A stretch of DNA of 64,000 nucleotides from JBGSYJ01 sp041748075 (GCA_041748075.1 JBGTDX010000039.1:66226-130225); one strand, 5' to 3'. Shown: positions 25,231 through 33,056, counted from the stretch's first letter. Translations and numbers: made by a program. Notes: a model not told the origin generated them from the sequence alone.

Positions 25231-26226
25231 TCACGAGTCGATTCGCGCTCTCGCCCTTTCCACCACCGGACTGTCGGGTGGCCCGAATTCGACGACCCGC
25301 TCGAGGTAACTCCTCGACCTGGCCGTGTCGTTTGCGGCGGCGTAAACCATCGCAGCATCGAAGGCAACCTGGGCGTACCTGGCCCGTAGCGGGTCGTTTC
25401 CTCCGGCCTTGATCGCCGCCTCCCACTGCTCTAGAGCTTTGTCAATCTCGAGCCTGGAGGCGAACTGATTCCCGAGCTCCGCGGGTGAAACCTGCGGCGC
25501 AGTGTCGGTGACTACCGGCGTCGGTGCCGGCGCAGTATCGGTCTCCGCCACTTCTTCTCCTCCGCCCCCGATAATCATCACGACCACGATCAGGAGCAGG
25601 ACGAACATGAGGCCCCCAAGCGCAAGAATCAGTGGAAGCTTCGATCGCTTTTTCGAAGGTGCGGCCGCGGGTGCGGCGGGAGCCACATTCGGCCGCGGAG
25701 GGGCGGTGGGCGTAATCGGCTGAAAGCCGGAAGGTGCCGCCTCGCGGGTTTGAGGAGGAGGAGGCGCCGCTCCAGGAAGTCCCCCCGGGACAGGAGCCTC
25801 GAACATCGTTATGGGGATGGGAGGCCGATTGGGTGTGTCATGAGCGGGGAGATCTTCCATCATGGTCACCGGCGCGACCGGGTGGGCCGGCTGGGAGCTC
25901 GGCTCCCGGGCGGGTGACGTCTGCGGTGCGGCGCCTGCCGCCGCCCCTTCGGCGACGAGCTCGAAGGCTCCCAATGCGTAGCGTTCCCCTGAGATCAGCG
26001 GCTCATCCTCGACGCGACGACCGTTGTGAGCGATGCCTTCGATGCTCGTTGCAGCGTCGACGATTCGCCACTCGCCGCCGCGATTCACCACGTCCGCGAC
26101 ATGCGCCGCGAGGTAGGGATCATCGATTCTGATATCGCAGTCGGCTCCGCTTCCTACCGATGCCTTATTTCCCTGGACTTCGACGGTCCGGATGACGATG
26201 CCCTGTCGCGAAATGTGAATTTTCAT
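25231..26226 (-). CDS. Degenerate FHA domain protein with membrane helix and TPR-like tail
   Basis: The 331-residue protein starts with an FHA-like domain (residues about 1-95), but the key residues are changed: SVGSGADC in place of a GR motif, and LAAHVADV in place of SxxH. Binding of phosphothreonine is therefore doubtful. A Pro/Ala-rich linker follows, then a basic patch and a membrane helix (LPLILALGGLMFVLLLIVVVMI, near 203-222). The outer part (LEQWEAAIKAGGNDPLRARYAQVAFDAA in pieces) resembles a TPR. It is 20 bases downstream of the PilB gene and probably co-transcribed. Confidence 0.75.
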   Translation of the reverse strand: MKIHISRQGIVIRTVEVQGNKASVGSGADCDIRIDDPYLAAHVADVVNRGGEWRIVDAATSIEGIAHNGRRVEDEPLISGERYALGAFELVAEGAAAGAAPQTSPAREPSSQPAHPVAPVTMMEDLPAHDTPNRPPIPITMFEAPVPGGLPGAAPPPPQTREAAPSGFQPITPTAPPRPNVAPAAPAAAPSKKRSKLPLILALGGLMFVLLLIVVVMIIGGGGEEVAETDTAPAPTPVVTDTAPQVSPAELGNQFASRLEIDKALEQWEAAIKAGGNDPLRARYAQVAFDAAMVYAAANDTARSRSYLERVVEFGPPDSPVVERARARIDS

Positions 26227-26246
26227 GTGTCCCCTTCGACTAACGT

Positions 26247-28028
26247 CTATTCAGCGGTCACCCGTACGACTTCTTCGACTGTCGTGGTGCCTCCGGCGCA
26301 AAGCTCGAGCGCCCTGGTACGGAGTGAACGCATTCCATTCCTCTCCGCAAGATCTCTGATTTCTCCCAGCGGCGCCCGCCGGTTGATGGCATCCGTCATT
26401 TCGTCTCCACCCTGAAGAATCTCGAAGATTCCCATTCTTCCGGCGTAGCCGCTCTGATTGCACTTCGGGCATCCACCTTTTGTGAACAGTTCTTCCACTT
26501 CCGGAACGTCCAGCGCGTTGAAATGCTTGAGCAACTCGGTTCGGGTGATCGGTTTCCTGCAAGCCGGACAGAGTGTCCGCATGAGCCGCTGGGCCACCAC
26601 CATTCTCAACGACGAGGCCACGACGAATGGGTCCATGTCGAGGTTGAGCAGACGCATGACGGCCGTCGGAGCGTCGTTGGTGTGCAGCGTGGAAAGAACG
26701 AGATGGCCGGTCAGCGCCGCCTTGAGCGCGATGTCGGCCGTCTCCTGGTCCCGGATCTCGCCGACCATGATGACGTCAGGATCCTGGCGGAGAAAAGAGC
26801 GCAGAGCATCGGCGAAGGTGCAGGCGGGCCCGCAGGGGACCTGGACGACGCCGGGTATTTCCGACTCCACAGGCTCCTCGGCCGTCAGGACGCAAGTCTC
26901 CTCGTCGTTGAGGAGAGCGAGTATCGAATAGAGCGTCGAGGTTTTTCCGGATCCTGTCGGACCCGTGACGAGAATGAGCCCGTTGGGCGCGGCGATGTTC
27001 CGGCTGATGACTTCGAGATCTTCCGGCGTCAACCCGATCTTGTCCAGACCGACGCTCTGATTCTGCTTTTCGAGAAGCCGCATGACCGTCTTGTTGCCAT
27101 TGAGCGTCGGAAGAACGGAGACGCGGAACTCCACGCGCCTTCCATAGACGGGCGAGTAGCTGATCTGGCCGTCTTTCGGAGCCTTGTACTCGTCGTGCTC
27201 CATGTTCGCAACGGCCTTCATGCGCATATTCACCACTTCACCCAGCTTCTTGGGCAACTCGTGGATCGTTCGAAGGACGCCGTTGATGCGGCTGCGAATT
27301 CGGTACGAGTTCGCGGCGGGCTCGATGTGGATGTCGCTGCAATTCCGGAGAATGAGGTCCATCATCAAACGCTGCGTGTAGCTGACCACGTGCGGATGAA
27401 CGAGAAAGTGTGCCAGTTTCTCCGGGGTCTCCCGCGCCTGGTCATACTCCCGATTGACGATTCTGAGAAATTTCTCGTAGGAAGGCTCCAGTCCCTCCCT
27501 GATCTTTCTCTGGTGAACTGCGTCGAGAACATTGCTCCCGTTGTTCTCACGAAGCTCCTTGAGCACTTCGCGAAGCTTCGGACCATAGCTCTGCTCGATC
27601 GCCTGCTGAACACCACGATAGGTTGTAACTACCGGCTTGACCCGCATCGACGTGGTCGATTCCAGCTCGGTGATCAGATCGGTGTCGGCAGGATTCGGCA
27701 TCGACAGGGTCAACTGGTTTCCCATGACCGACACAGGGAACACCTTCAGCGCAACGATGACACTGAGGGGCAGAACCTCGAGAATCGACTCCATGAATTC
27801 GGGATCGATCGCGATCTGCGAGGGATCGACCGCCACGCAGCCGGAAACCTCCTCGAGCACCTTCCGGTACGTCTGCACGTCCACCTGCGCGGCCTGCGAG
27901 AGAGCGTGCTCGAACGACAGGCCCTTCTCCCTGACCAGCGCTTCGACTTCAGCGTGCTGATCATTCGAGATGAGCTCGTATGAAAGCAGCGTCTTGCCGA
28001 CGCGCTCGAAAAACTGCTGATCATTCAT
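26247..28028 (-). CDS. Type IV pilus / type II secretion ATPase (PilB/GspE family)
   Basis: The 593-residue ATPase has an N-terminal MshEN-type domain, the N2 region DIHIEPAANSYRIRSRI, Walker A VTGPTGSGKTSTLY, Walker B VIMVGEIRDQETADIAL and His box TGHLVLSTLHTNDA. A tetracysteine zinc site is present (CPACRK and CPKCNQ). The acidic box reads AEEPVES, where many homologues have EDPVE. No pilC, pilT, pilD or major pilin is in the window, so it cannot be assigned to a specific machine. It is distinct from the Tad ATPase at 12181. Confidence 0.9.
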   Translation of the reverse strand: MNDQQFFERVGKTLLSYELISNDQHAEVEALVREKGLSFEHALSQAAQVDVQTYRKVLEEVSGCVAVDPSQIAIDPEFMESILEVLPLSVIVALKVFPVSVMGNQLTLSMPNPADTDLITELESTTSMRVKPVVTTYRGVQQAIEQSYGPKLREVLKELRENNGSNVLDAVHQRKIREGLEPSYEKFLRIVNREYDQARETPEKLAHFLVHPHVVSYTQRLMMDLILRNCSDIHIEPAANSYRIRSRINGVLRTIHELPKKLGEVVNMRMKAVANMEHDEYKAPKDGQISYSPVYGRRVEFRVSVLPTLNGNKTVMRLLEKQNQSVGLDKIGLTPEDLEVISRNIAAPNGLILVTGPTGSGKTSTLYSILALLNDEETCVLTAEEPVESEIPGVVQVPCGPACTFADALRSFLRQDPDVIMVGEIRDQETADIALKAALTGHLVLSTLHTNDAPTAVMRLLNLDMDPFVVASSLRMVVAQRLMRTLCPACRKPITRTELLKHFNALDVPEVEELFTKGGCPKCNQSGYAGRMGIFEILQGGDEMTDAINRRAPLGEIRDLAERNGMRSLRTRALELCAGGTTTVEEVVRVTAE

Positions 28029-28261
28029 CGCGATTCCCCGTGGACTGGAGCCTTATCATACCCGCACGCCGGTAGAGAGGAAACTGAGAGAGGCACCCTA
28101 AGCCGATCGCCCGTAGAGAGTCTGGCTACTTTTCTGCGCATCGCTCTGGATCCGTACCCCATGCAGACCCTGAGAGCCGCCGACTCCACTGACTATCGAC
28201 TCCTTTCCACCGCTCCCTGGCTGCTGGCGATGGACTACTTCCGCTGATAGAATCCGCGGCC

Positions 28262-28291
28262 GAGCCGCCGGAATTTGAATAGCGGCGGCTC
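28262..28291 (+). terminator. GC-rich hairpin upstream of tRNA-Arg
   Basis: GAGCCGCCG and CGGCGGCTC form a perfect 9-bp stem with a 12-base loop, followed by AGTTT. It lies in the 282-base gap between the PilB start and tRNA-Arg; a TAGAAT hexamer at 28248-28253 just before it could be a -10 box. It could equally be a leader hairpin. Nothing else was found in that gap. Confidence 0.35.
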
Positions 28292-28310
28292 AGTTTAGTG
28301 ATTTCCTGAT

Positions 28311-28387
28311 GCACCCTTAGCTTAATTGGATAGAGCACCTGACTACGGATCAGGAGGTTGGAGGTTCGAGTCCTCCAGGGTGCACCA
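28311..28387 (+). tRNA. tRNA-Arg (anticodon ACG)
   Basis: Acceptor GCACCCT pairs with AGGGTGC. Stem CCTGA/TCAGG closes loop CTACGGA, which carries ACG. CCA is encoded at 28385-28387. Its A34 is the substrate of the deaminase encoded 51 bases downstream. Confidence 0.95.
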
Positions 28388-28438
28388 CCTTCTCGAATTG
28401 CTGCGGCGGGCTGAGGCCCGCCGTTATATTCTTTGAAA

Positions 28439-28906
28439 ATGGATCAGAGCGTCTGGATGGAGGAGGCCTTCGAGCTCGCCGAGGAAGCGGGCAGGGTGGG
28501 CGAGATTCCAATCGGAGCAGTGGTCGTCAATCGGTCCGGAATCGTGATCGGCCGAGGGAGGAACAGCCGGGAATCTGGCGATCCCCTGGGGCACGCAGAG
28601 ATTCATGCGATCTCCGAAGCGGCCGCGACCATCGGCGACTGGCGACTGAACGAAACCACGCTGGTGGTCACTCTGGAGCCGTGCGCCATGTGCGCCGGAG
28701 CGATCGTGAACGCCCGCATTGGTACCCTCATCTTCGCGGCCCCCGACCTGAAAGCTGGATTCTGCGGTTCGCTCGGGAATCTGGTACAGGACTCACGGCT
28801 CAATCACCGGGTGCATGTGATCTCGGGAGTCGGGGAAGAACGGTCGAGAATGATGCTCCAGCAGTTCTTCCGGCAACTTCGAGGCAGGAAGTTCGACACC
28901 GATTGA
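28439..28906 (+). CDS. tadA: tRNA-specific adenosine deaminase TadA
   Basis: The 155-residue enzyme converts A34 to inosine in tRNA-Arg(ACG), allowing it to read CGU, CGC and CGA. The zinc-binding and catalytic motifs HAEIHAI (His and proton-shuttle Glu) and PCAMCAGA are intact, and GEIPIGAVVV is the conserved entry segment. I prefer ATG 28439; a TTG two codons earlier is possible. It directly follows its substrate tRNA gene. The same short name is used for the unrelated Tad pilus ATPase in this window. Confidence 0.93.
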   Translation: MDQSVWMEEAFELAEEAGRVGEIPIGAVVVNRSGIVIGRGRNSRESGDPLGHAEIHAISEAAATIGDWRLNETTLVVTLEPCAMCAGAIVNARIGTLIFAAPDLKAGFCGSLGNLVQDSRLNHRVHVISGVGEERSRMMLQQFFRQLRGRKFDTD

Positions 28907-28911
28907 AACAG

Positions 28912-28941
28912 GTGTCATCTGAGCGAAGCGAACGATGACAC
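28912..28941. repeat. Degenerate GTGTCATC..GATGACAC hairpin
   Basis: An 8-bp perfect inverted repeat (GTGTCATC / GATGACAC) brackets TGAGCGAAGCGAAC. It is a shortened relative of the perfect inverted repeat at 52498-52587. It lies six bases after the tadA stop and could help terminate transcription. Confidence 0.7.
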
Positions 28942-28953
28942 GAACAGCAATAC

Positions 28954-29043
28954 GGAGAGATGGCAGAGCGGTTGAATGCGGCGGTCTCGAAAACCGTTAT
29001 ACCTTCACGGGTATCGAGGGTTCGAATCCCTCTCTCTCCGCCA
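28954..29043 (+). tRNA. tRNA-Ser (anticodon CGA)
   Basis: A 90-base class II tRNA with acceptor GGAGAGA/TCTCTCC, anticodon loop CTCGAAA carrying CGA, a long variable arm (TTATACCTTCACGGGTATC region) and encoded CCA. Confidence 0.93.
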
Positions 29044-29048
29044 TGTTG

Positions 29049-29140
29049 TCGCCTTCGGCGAATTTGAGAATTTAGAATTCAGAATGCAGAAAGCCACCCT
29101 CCCTTTTCTGCATTCTGAATTTGCAATTCTGAATTCTTTG
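29049..29140. repeat. Small stem-loop plus AATTCTG-type heptamer hairpin
   Basis: TCGCC-TTC-GGCGA at 29049-29061 is followed by a long hairpin whose arms are built of GAATTCAGAA and TTCTGAATT words. The loop reads GAAAGCCACCCTCCC. This whole unit recurs after the next tRNA-Ser. Confidence 0.8.
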
Positions 29141-29145
29141 AAAAA

Positions 29146-29235
29146 GGAGAGATGTCCGAGTGGCTTAAGGAGCACGCTTGGAAAGCGTGTGTGCATGAAA
29201 GTGTACCGTGGGTTCGAATCCCACTCTCTCCGCCA
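29146..29235 (+). tRNA. tRNA-Ser (anticodon GGA)
   Basis: A class II tRNA with the same acceptor stem as its neighbour (GGAGAGA/TCTCTCC). Stem CACGC/GCGTG closes loop TTGGAAA carrying GGA, and the variable arm is long. CCA is encoded at 29233-29235. Confidence 0.93.
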
Positions 29236-29240
29236 TTCAG

Positions 29241-29331
29241 TCGCCTTCGGCGAAATTGAGAATTGAGAATTCAGAATGCAGAAAGCCGCCCTCCCTTTCT
29301 GAATTCTGAATTCTCAATTCTGAATTCTCTT
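29241..29331. repeat. Small stem-loop plus AATTCTG-type heptamer hairpin
   Basis: Second copy of the unit after tRNA-Ser(CGA): TCGCC-TTC-GGCGA, then arms of AATTGAGAATTCAGAATG and four right-hand heptamers at 29301-29328 (GAATTCT, GAATTCT, CAATTCT, GAATTCT). The loop is GAAAGCCGCCCTCCC. Confidence 0.8.
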
Positions 29332-29338
29332 CTCAGAT

Positions 29339-29438
29339 GAGCCCGGGTCCTGTGCAGCAGGAGCTACCGAACCTCGTCAGGTCCGGAAGGAAGCAGCGAT
29401 AAGGTTGCCTCCCTGTGTGCCGCAGTAAACCTGGGCTC
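29339..29438 (+). ncRNA. ffs: Signal recognition particle RNA, small bacterial type
   Basis: The conserved SRP domain IV core is present (GTCAGGTCCGGAAGGAAGCA within 29377-29396), with the matching AGCAGCGATAAGG side. The ends pair as GAGCCCGGGT with ACCTGGGCTC, giving a single 100-base hairpin. It binds Ffh to target membrane proteins. It is located just upstream of dnaX, as scr is in Bacillus. Heptamer hairpins lie on both sides. Confidence 0.92.
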
Positions 29439-29448
29439 TTCTGAGGAG

Positions 29449-29527
29449 AAAATTGAGAATTAAAAATTCAGAATTCAGAAAGCTGCGATCTCCCTTTCTG
29501 AATTCTGCATTCTCAATTCTCAATTCC
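29449..29527. repeat. AATTCTG-type heptamer hairpin
   Basis: Arms AATTGAGAATTAAAAATTCA and TTCTGAATTCTGCATTCTC flank a loop GAAAGCTGCGATCTCCC. It separates the SRP RNA from dnaX and ends eight bases before the dnaX start. Confidence 0.8.
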
Positions 29528-29535
29528 TGAACCCC

Positions 29536-31128
29536 ATGTCCTATCAAGCTCTCGCACGCAAGTGGCGCCCGCAGACGTTCAGCGACATCATCGGACAGGA
29601 GACCGTCGTCCGCACGTTGCAGAACGCGATCGAGCAGGGTCGCATCCATCACGCATACCTCTTTTCGGGAGTTCGCGGCGTCGGAAAAACGACGGCCGCG
29701 AGGATCTTCGCCAAAGCGATCAACTGCGTGAAGGGTCCTACCCCGGAACCCTGCAACGAATGCTCGATCTGCCGGGAGATCACGGAGGGAATCGACCTGG
29801 ACGTCCGCGAGATCGACGCGGCGACTTACACTCAGGTCGACAACATCCGGGAACTTCGTGAAGTCACCCAGTTCCAGCCCGCACGCGACCGCACCCGGAT
29901 CTTCATCATCGACGAAGCACATATGCTGTCGACGCCCGCCTGGAACGCCCTGCTGAAACTGATCGAGGAGCCTCCGCCTCACGTCGCCTTCATCATGGCG
30001 ACGACCGAGATGCAGAAGGTTCCGGCAACCATCATCTCCCGCGTCCAGCGCTTCGTCTTCAGCAAGATCACCCAGGCGGATCTGGTCGCGCGCCTCGAAG
30101 AAATCTGTCGGGTGGAGGGCATCGAGGCGGAGCCTGCTGCGCTCGACATGCTCGGGCGCCGCGGCGAAGGAAGCGTACGGGATTCGCTCTCGCTCCTGGA
30201 TCAGATCATCGCCTTCAGCGGTCGCGCAGTTCGCATGGCGGACGTAGCGACCATCCTCGGCCTTTCAGACAGCCATTTCTTCGCACGCGTGGCAGGAGAG
30301 ATCGGTCAGGGCGACGCCGCCGCCATTCTGACATCTCTCGAAGAAGCCTCCGAAAGCGGCCGCGATTTCAAACTCCTCTACCGCGACTTTCTCGGCTTTC
30401 TCCGCAACGTGATGCTCCTGCGGAGCGGAGCGGCGGAGTCGATGCTTTCCCTTCCGCCCGAAGAGGTCGACATCATCCGTGACGTCGCATCGAAGTTCGA
30501 GTACTCGGAAGTGCTCCGGATGCTGAACCTTCTGATCCGCGACGACGAGATCGTGAGCAAAGCGGAACACCAGCGTCTCGCAGTCGAAATTTCCTTTCTG
30601 AAGGCCGCCATGCTGCCCCGGCTCAGAGCGGTCGAGGAGGTGCTCTCGGGCGGCGCGGCCGCATCTCAGGCTCCCCGAAAATCGACCGCTCGGGCCGCCA
30701 TGCCGCGCACTTCGGAGCCACCGGTGAGCCCAACTCCCTCAGCGAACCCCGATCCGTCGATGCCCGACGCGGCGAGCCTGCTGCAGAAGGTTCGCGCCCG
30801 GCGAAAGCTCACCAGCAGCTACCTCGAGCAGGCATCCCGCTGCGATATCGCAGGCGACACCATCACGTGGGAGTTCGAGCCGAGCCAGCAGTTCGCCATG
30901 GAGTACGTCTCCGACCCCGAACAACTCAGCTTCCTGGCGTCACTCGCCAGTGATTTGTCTGGGCGGCCCATGAACGTTCGCGTCGTTCCGACTCCTCAGC
31001 CTGAACTTTCCCAGAAGAAGCAGAAGCGCTCCGCCTTGTCCGACGACCCGATCCTCCAGGGATTCGCCAAGCACCTCGGGGCTGAAGTCGTCGTGCAGAA
31101 AAACAAGAAATCTTCAGCCTCTGATTAG
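29536..31128 (+). CDS. dnaX: DNA polymerase III subunit gamma/tau
   Basis: The 530-residue protein is the clamp-loader ATPase. Walker A is GVRGVGKTTAA (about residue 45), the zinc cysteines are in CVKGPTPEPCNECSIC, and the DEx box is FIIDEAHML, followed by sensor 1 ATTEMQKVP and sensor 2 GEGSVRDSLSLLDQ. Domain III is followed by a Pro/Ala-rich linker at about 375-410 and a short tau-like tail. There is no evident slippery sequence for a frameshifted gamma form. It is the first gene of dnaX-ybaB-recR. Confidence 0.95.
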   Translation: MSYQALARKWRPQTFSDIIGQETVVRTLQNAIEQGRIHHAYLFSGVRGVGKTTAARIFAKAINCVKGPTPEPCNECSICREITEGIDLDVREIDAATYTQVDNIRELREVTQFQPARDRTRIFIIDEAHMLSTPAWNALLKLIEEPPPHVAFIMATTEMQKVPATIISRVQRFVFSKITQADLVARLEEICRVEGIEAEPAALDMLGRRGEGSVRDSLSLLDQIIAFSGRAVRMADVATILGLSDSHFFARVAGEIGQGDAAAILTSLEEASESGRDFKLLYRDFLGFLRNVMLLRSGAAESMLSLPPEEVDIIRDVASKFEYSEVLRMLNLLIRDDEIVSKAEHQRLAVEISFLKAAMLPRLRAVEEVLSGGAAASQAPRKSTARAAMPRTSEPPVSPTPSANPDPSMPDAASLLQKVRARRKLTSSYLEQASRCDIAGDTITWEFEPSQQFAMEYVSDPEQLSFLASLASDLSGRPMNVRVVPTPQPELSQKKQKRSALSDDPILQGFAKHLGAEVVVQKNKKSSASD

Positions 31129-31137
31129 GAGACCCTC

Positions 31138-31437
31138 ATGAACATCAAGCAACTGATGAAGCAAGCCCAGCAGATGCAGGAGCAGATGCAGCAGAAAATG
31201 GCCAGCCTCAAAGTGGAAGGCTCGGCGGGTGGCGGCATGGTCACCGTCGAAATGTCCGGAAGCAAGGAAGTCCTCTCCGTGAAGATCGAGAAAGAGGCCG
31301 TCGATCCCGAAGATGTGGAAATGCTTCAGGACCTGATCACGGCAGCCGTGAACGAGGCCGGCCGAAAAGTCGATGAAGCCATGCAGGACCAGCTGGGCGG
31401 GCTGTCAGGAGGAATGAAGATTCCGGGGCTGACGTAG
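31138..31437 (+). CDS. ybaB: YbaB/EbfC family nucleoid-associated protein
   Basis: The 99-residue product begins MNIKQLMKQAQQMQEQMQQK, the long amphipathic helix typical of the family, followed by VKVEGSAGGGMVTVEMSGSKEV-like strands (GGGMVTVEMSG) and a C-terminal helix. The family forms dimers that bind DNA. AGGAG lies just upstream of ATG 31138. Its position between dnaX and recR is widely conserved. Confidence 0.93.
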   Translation: MNIKQLMKQAQQMQEQMQQKMASLKVEGSAGGGMVTVEMSGSKEVLSVKIEKEAVDPEDVEMLQDLITAAVNEAGRKVDEAMQDQLGGLSGGMKIPGLT

Positions 31438-31736
31438 GGAGGATGAAGGATGAAGGATGAAGGATGAAGGATGAAGATCTCCGGATAAGGACTCGCAGGT
31501 TCGCCCTCGACGTCATCCAGATGTATTCGACGCTTCCCGCGATTCTCGTCACCTGCGTAAAACGAGTAAAATCTCGAATCAGACGCCCGGAGGCAAAGTG
31601 ATGTTTCATGCCGCGCATCTGTCCCATCCGGCAGAGCTTTTCTTCATCCCTCACCCTTCGTGCTTCATCCCTCATCGTTCTCCCTTCTTCATTCTTCATT
31701 CTTCATCCTTCATCCTTCATCCCTCATCCTTTCGAA
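31438..31736. repeat. Intergenic region with opposed heptamer arrays
   Basis: This 299-base gap holds five exact GGATGAA heptamers at 31441-31475 and, 184 bases later, a long inverse array ending in six heptamers at 31689-31730 (TCATTCT, TCATTCT, TCATCCT, TCATCCT, TCATCCC, TCATCCT). The two arrays can pair. The middle contains no gene that I can support; a TAAAAT at 31567 is a weak -10 candidate for recR. Confidence 0.85.
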
Positions 31737-32330
31737 ATGACCGCTCCTCCACTTGCCAACCTGATCAACGAGCTCACCCGGCTGCCCGGAGTGGGAGAAA
31801 AGTCCGCAGCGCGGCTGGCGTATCACATCCTCAAAAGGCCGATGCCTGAGGCCGAAGCGCTCGCGAACGCGATCCTCGAGGTGAAGACGAAGATCTTCCG
31901 CTGCTCGATCTGCAACAACATGACGGACGTCGAGCCGTGCAGCATCTGCTCCGACTCCCGGCGGGATGCGACGACTATCTGTGTCGTGGAAGAAGCATTC
32001 AACATTCCGTCGGTCGAATCGGCTCGCGACTTCAAGGGCGTCTACCACGTCCTTCTTGGCGCACTCTCACCACTCAAAGGTGTAGGTCCGGACGAGATCG
32101 ACATCGCCGGGCTTCTGCGCCGTCTGCGGGGTGGGGAGATCCGCGAGGTGATCATCGCCACGAATCCAAACGTCGAAGGCGAGGCCACGGCGATGTACAT
32201 CGCCCAGCAGGTCCGCCCGCTCGGGACCAGGGTAACGCGGCTCGCGTTCGGACTTCCCGTCGGCGGTGACCTCGAATACACCGATCAGGTAACCATGGCA
32301 AGAGCGCTCGAGGGTCGGAGAGAGTTGTAA
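31737..32330 (+). CDS. recR: Recombination protein RecR
   Basis: The ATG at 31737 gives 197 residues, normal for RecR; the frame extends upstream only by reading through the heptamer array. The HhH motif LTRLPGVGEKSAARLAYHIL is followed by the zinc finger CSICNNMTDVEPCSIC and the Toprim domain (TICVVEEAFNIPSVE, IIATNPNVEGEATAMYIAQ). RecR loads RecA in the RecF pathway together with RecO. The start codon lies seven bases after the last heptamer. Confidence 0.95.
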   Translation: MTAPPLANLINELTRLPGVGEKSAARLAYHILKRPMPEAEALANAILEVKTKIFRCSICNNMTDVEPCSICSDSRRDATTICVVEEAFNIPSVESARDFKGVYHVLLGALSPLKGVGPDEIDIAGLLRRLRGGEIREVIIATNPNVEGEATAMYIAQQVRPLGTRVTRLAFGLPVGGDLEYTDQVTMARALEGRREL

Positions 32331-32394
32331 GGACAGAGTTGACGAAAGCGGCCGTTTAGCGTCCTTCGACTCGAGACACCCGACGATTCTCCCT

Positions 32395-32424
32395 TTGCCG
32401 CACCCGTGACCTTCGTGCTATACA
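32395..32424 (+). promoter_or_regulatory. Putative promoter of the roadblock/MglA-like pair
   Basis: TTGCCG at 32395-32400 and TATACA at 32419-32424 are separated by 18 bases, and the start codon is 35 bases further on. This fits a sigma-70-type promoter in the 129-base gap after recR. Confidence 0.45.
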
Positions 32425-32459
32425 TAACTTCCTAAATTGACCAGAACGGTGTAACCAAC

Positions 32460-32957
32460 ATGGCATCTCCTGACCTCGTGATGTATGAGGAGGAGTATCT
32501 GCAGCTCAAGGACACCCTGTCCCGGCTCCAGATCGACTCCAACGCGAAGATCGTCTTTCTCGTCGACAAGAACGGGCAGCAGATCGCTGCCATGGGCGAC
32601 ATGAAGGGCCTCGACGCAACTTCGCTCGCCTCGCTGACGGCGGGAAACGTTGCTGCGACCGACGGGCTCGCCAAACTCATCGGCGAAAAGGAGTTCTCGA
32701 TCCTGTTTCACGAGGGAGAGAGGGACAACATCCATATCTCGCTCGTCGCGCAGCGGGTCATCCTCGTGGTCATTTTCGACGAGCGCTCGTCGCTCGGTCT
32801 GGTGCGTCTTCGGGTCAAGCGCGCCTCTCAGGAGCTCGAACGGGTCTTCGAGGACATCGTACGCAAAGCCGAAGAGGAACAGGGAAGTCCCGACCGCTTC
32901 GATTCACCCTTCGCCGAGATCACTGATGAGGATATTGACAGCCTTTTCAGCGAATAG
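32460..32957 (+). CDS. Roadblock/LC7 domain protein (MglB-like)
   Basis: The 165-residue protein has a roadblock/LC7 fold: LSRLQIDSNAKIVFLVDKNGQQIAAMG, then LDATSLASLTAGNVAATDGLAKLIG and ILFHEGERDNIHISLVAQRVILVVIFDE in sequence. The C-terminus is acidic and helical. MglB-type roadblock proteins activate GTP hydrolysis by MglA. The MglA-like GTPase gene follows at 33057, so a GAP-GTPase pair is a reasonable inference. Confidence 0.88.
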   Translation: MASPDLVMYEEEYLQLKDTLSRLQIDSNAKIVFLVDKNGQQIAAMGDMKGLDATSLASLTAGNVAATDGLAKLIGEKEFSILFHEGERDNIHISLVAQRVILVVIFDERSSLGLVRLRVKRASQELERVFEDIVRKAEEEQGSPDRFDSPFAEITDEDIDSLFSE

Positions 32958-33056
32958 ACGGCCTTCCCAGGTTCGTCGTAGGCGGCCAGAGTGCCCGCCA
33001 GGCGTTCGTCAGCCCTCGAGTTCAGAAGCCACCGGTCCGCGGGAACGTCGTCCGTC

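Noticed and set aside
26523..27983. 486-codon open frame on the plus strand
   Set aside because: It is antisense to the PilB/GspE ATPase gene, whose Walker and His boxes are clear. The plus-strand product has no recognisable domain.
29049..29527. Possible CRISPR array
   Set aside because: The repeats are 7-base units in palindromic arms with tRNA and SRP RNA genes between them. There are no evenly spaced 24-40 base repeats with unique spacers and no cas genes.
31608..31736. Longer recR start
   Set aside because: The extra residues (FILHPSSF repeats) are the heptamer array read through; RecR proteins begin at the equivalent of ATG 31737.
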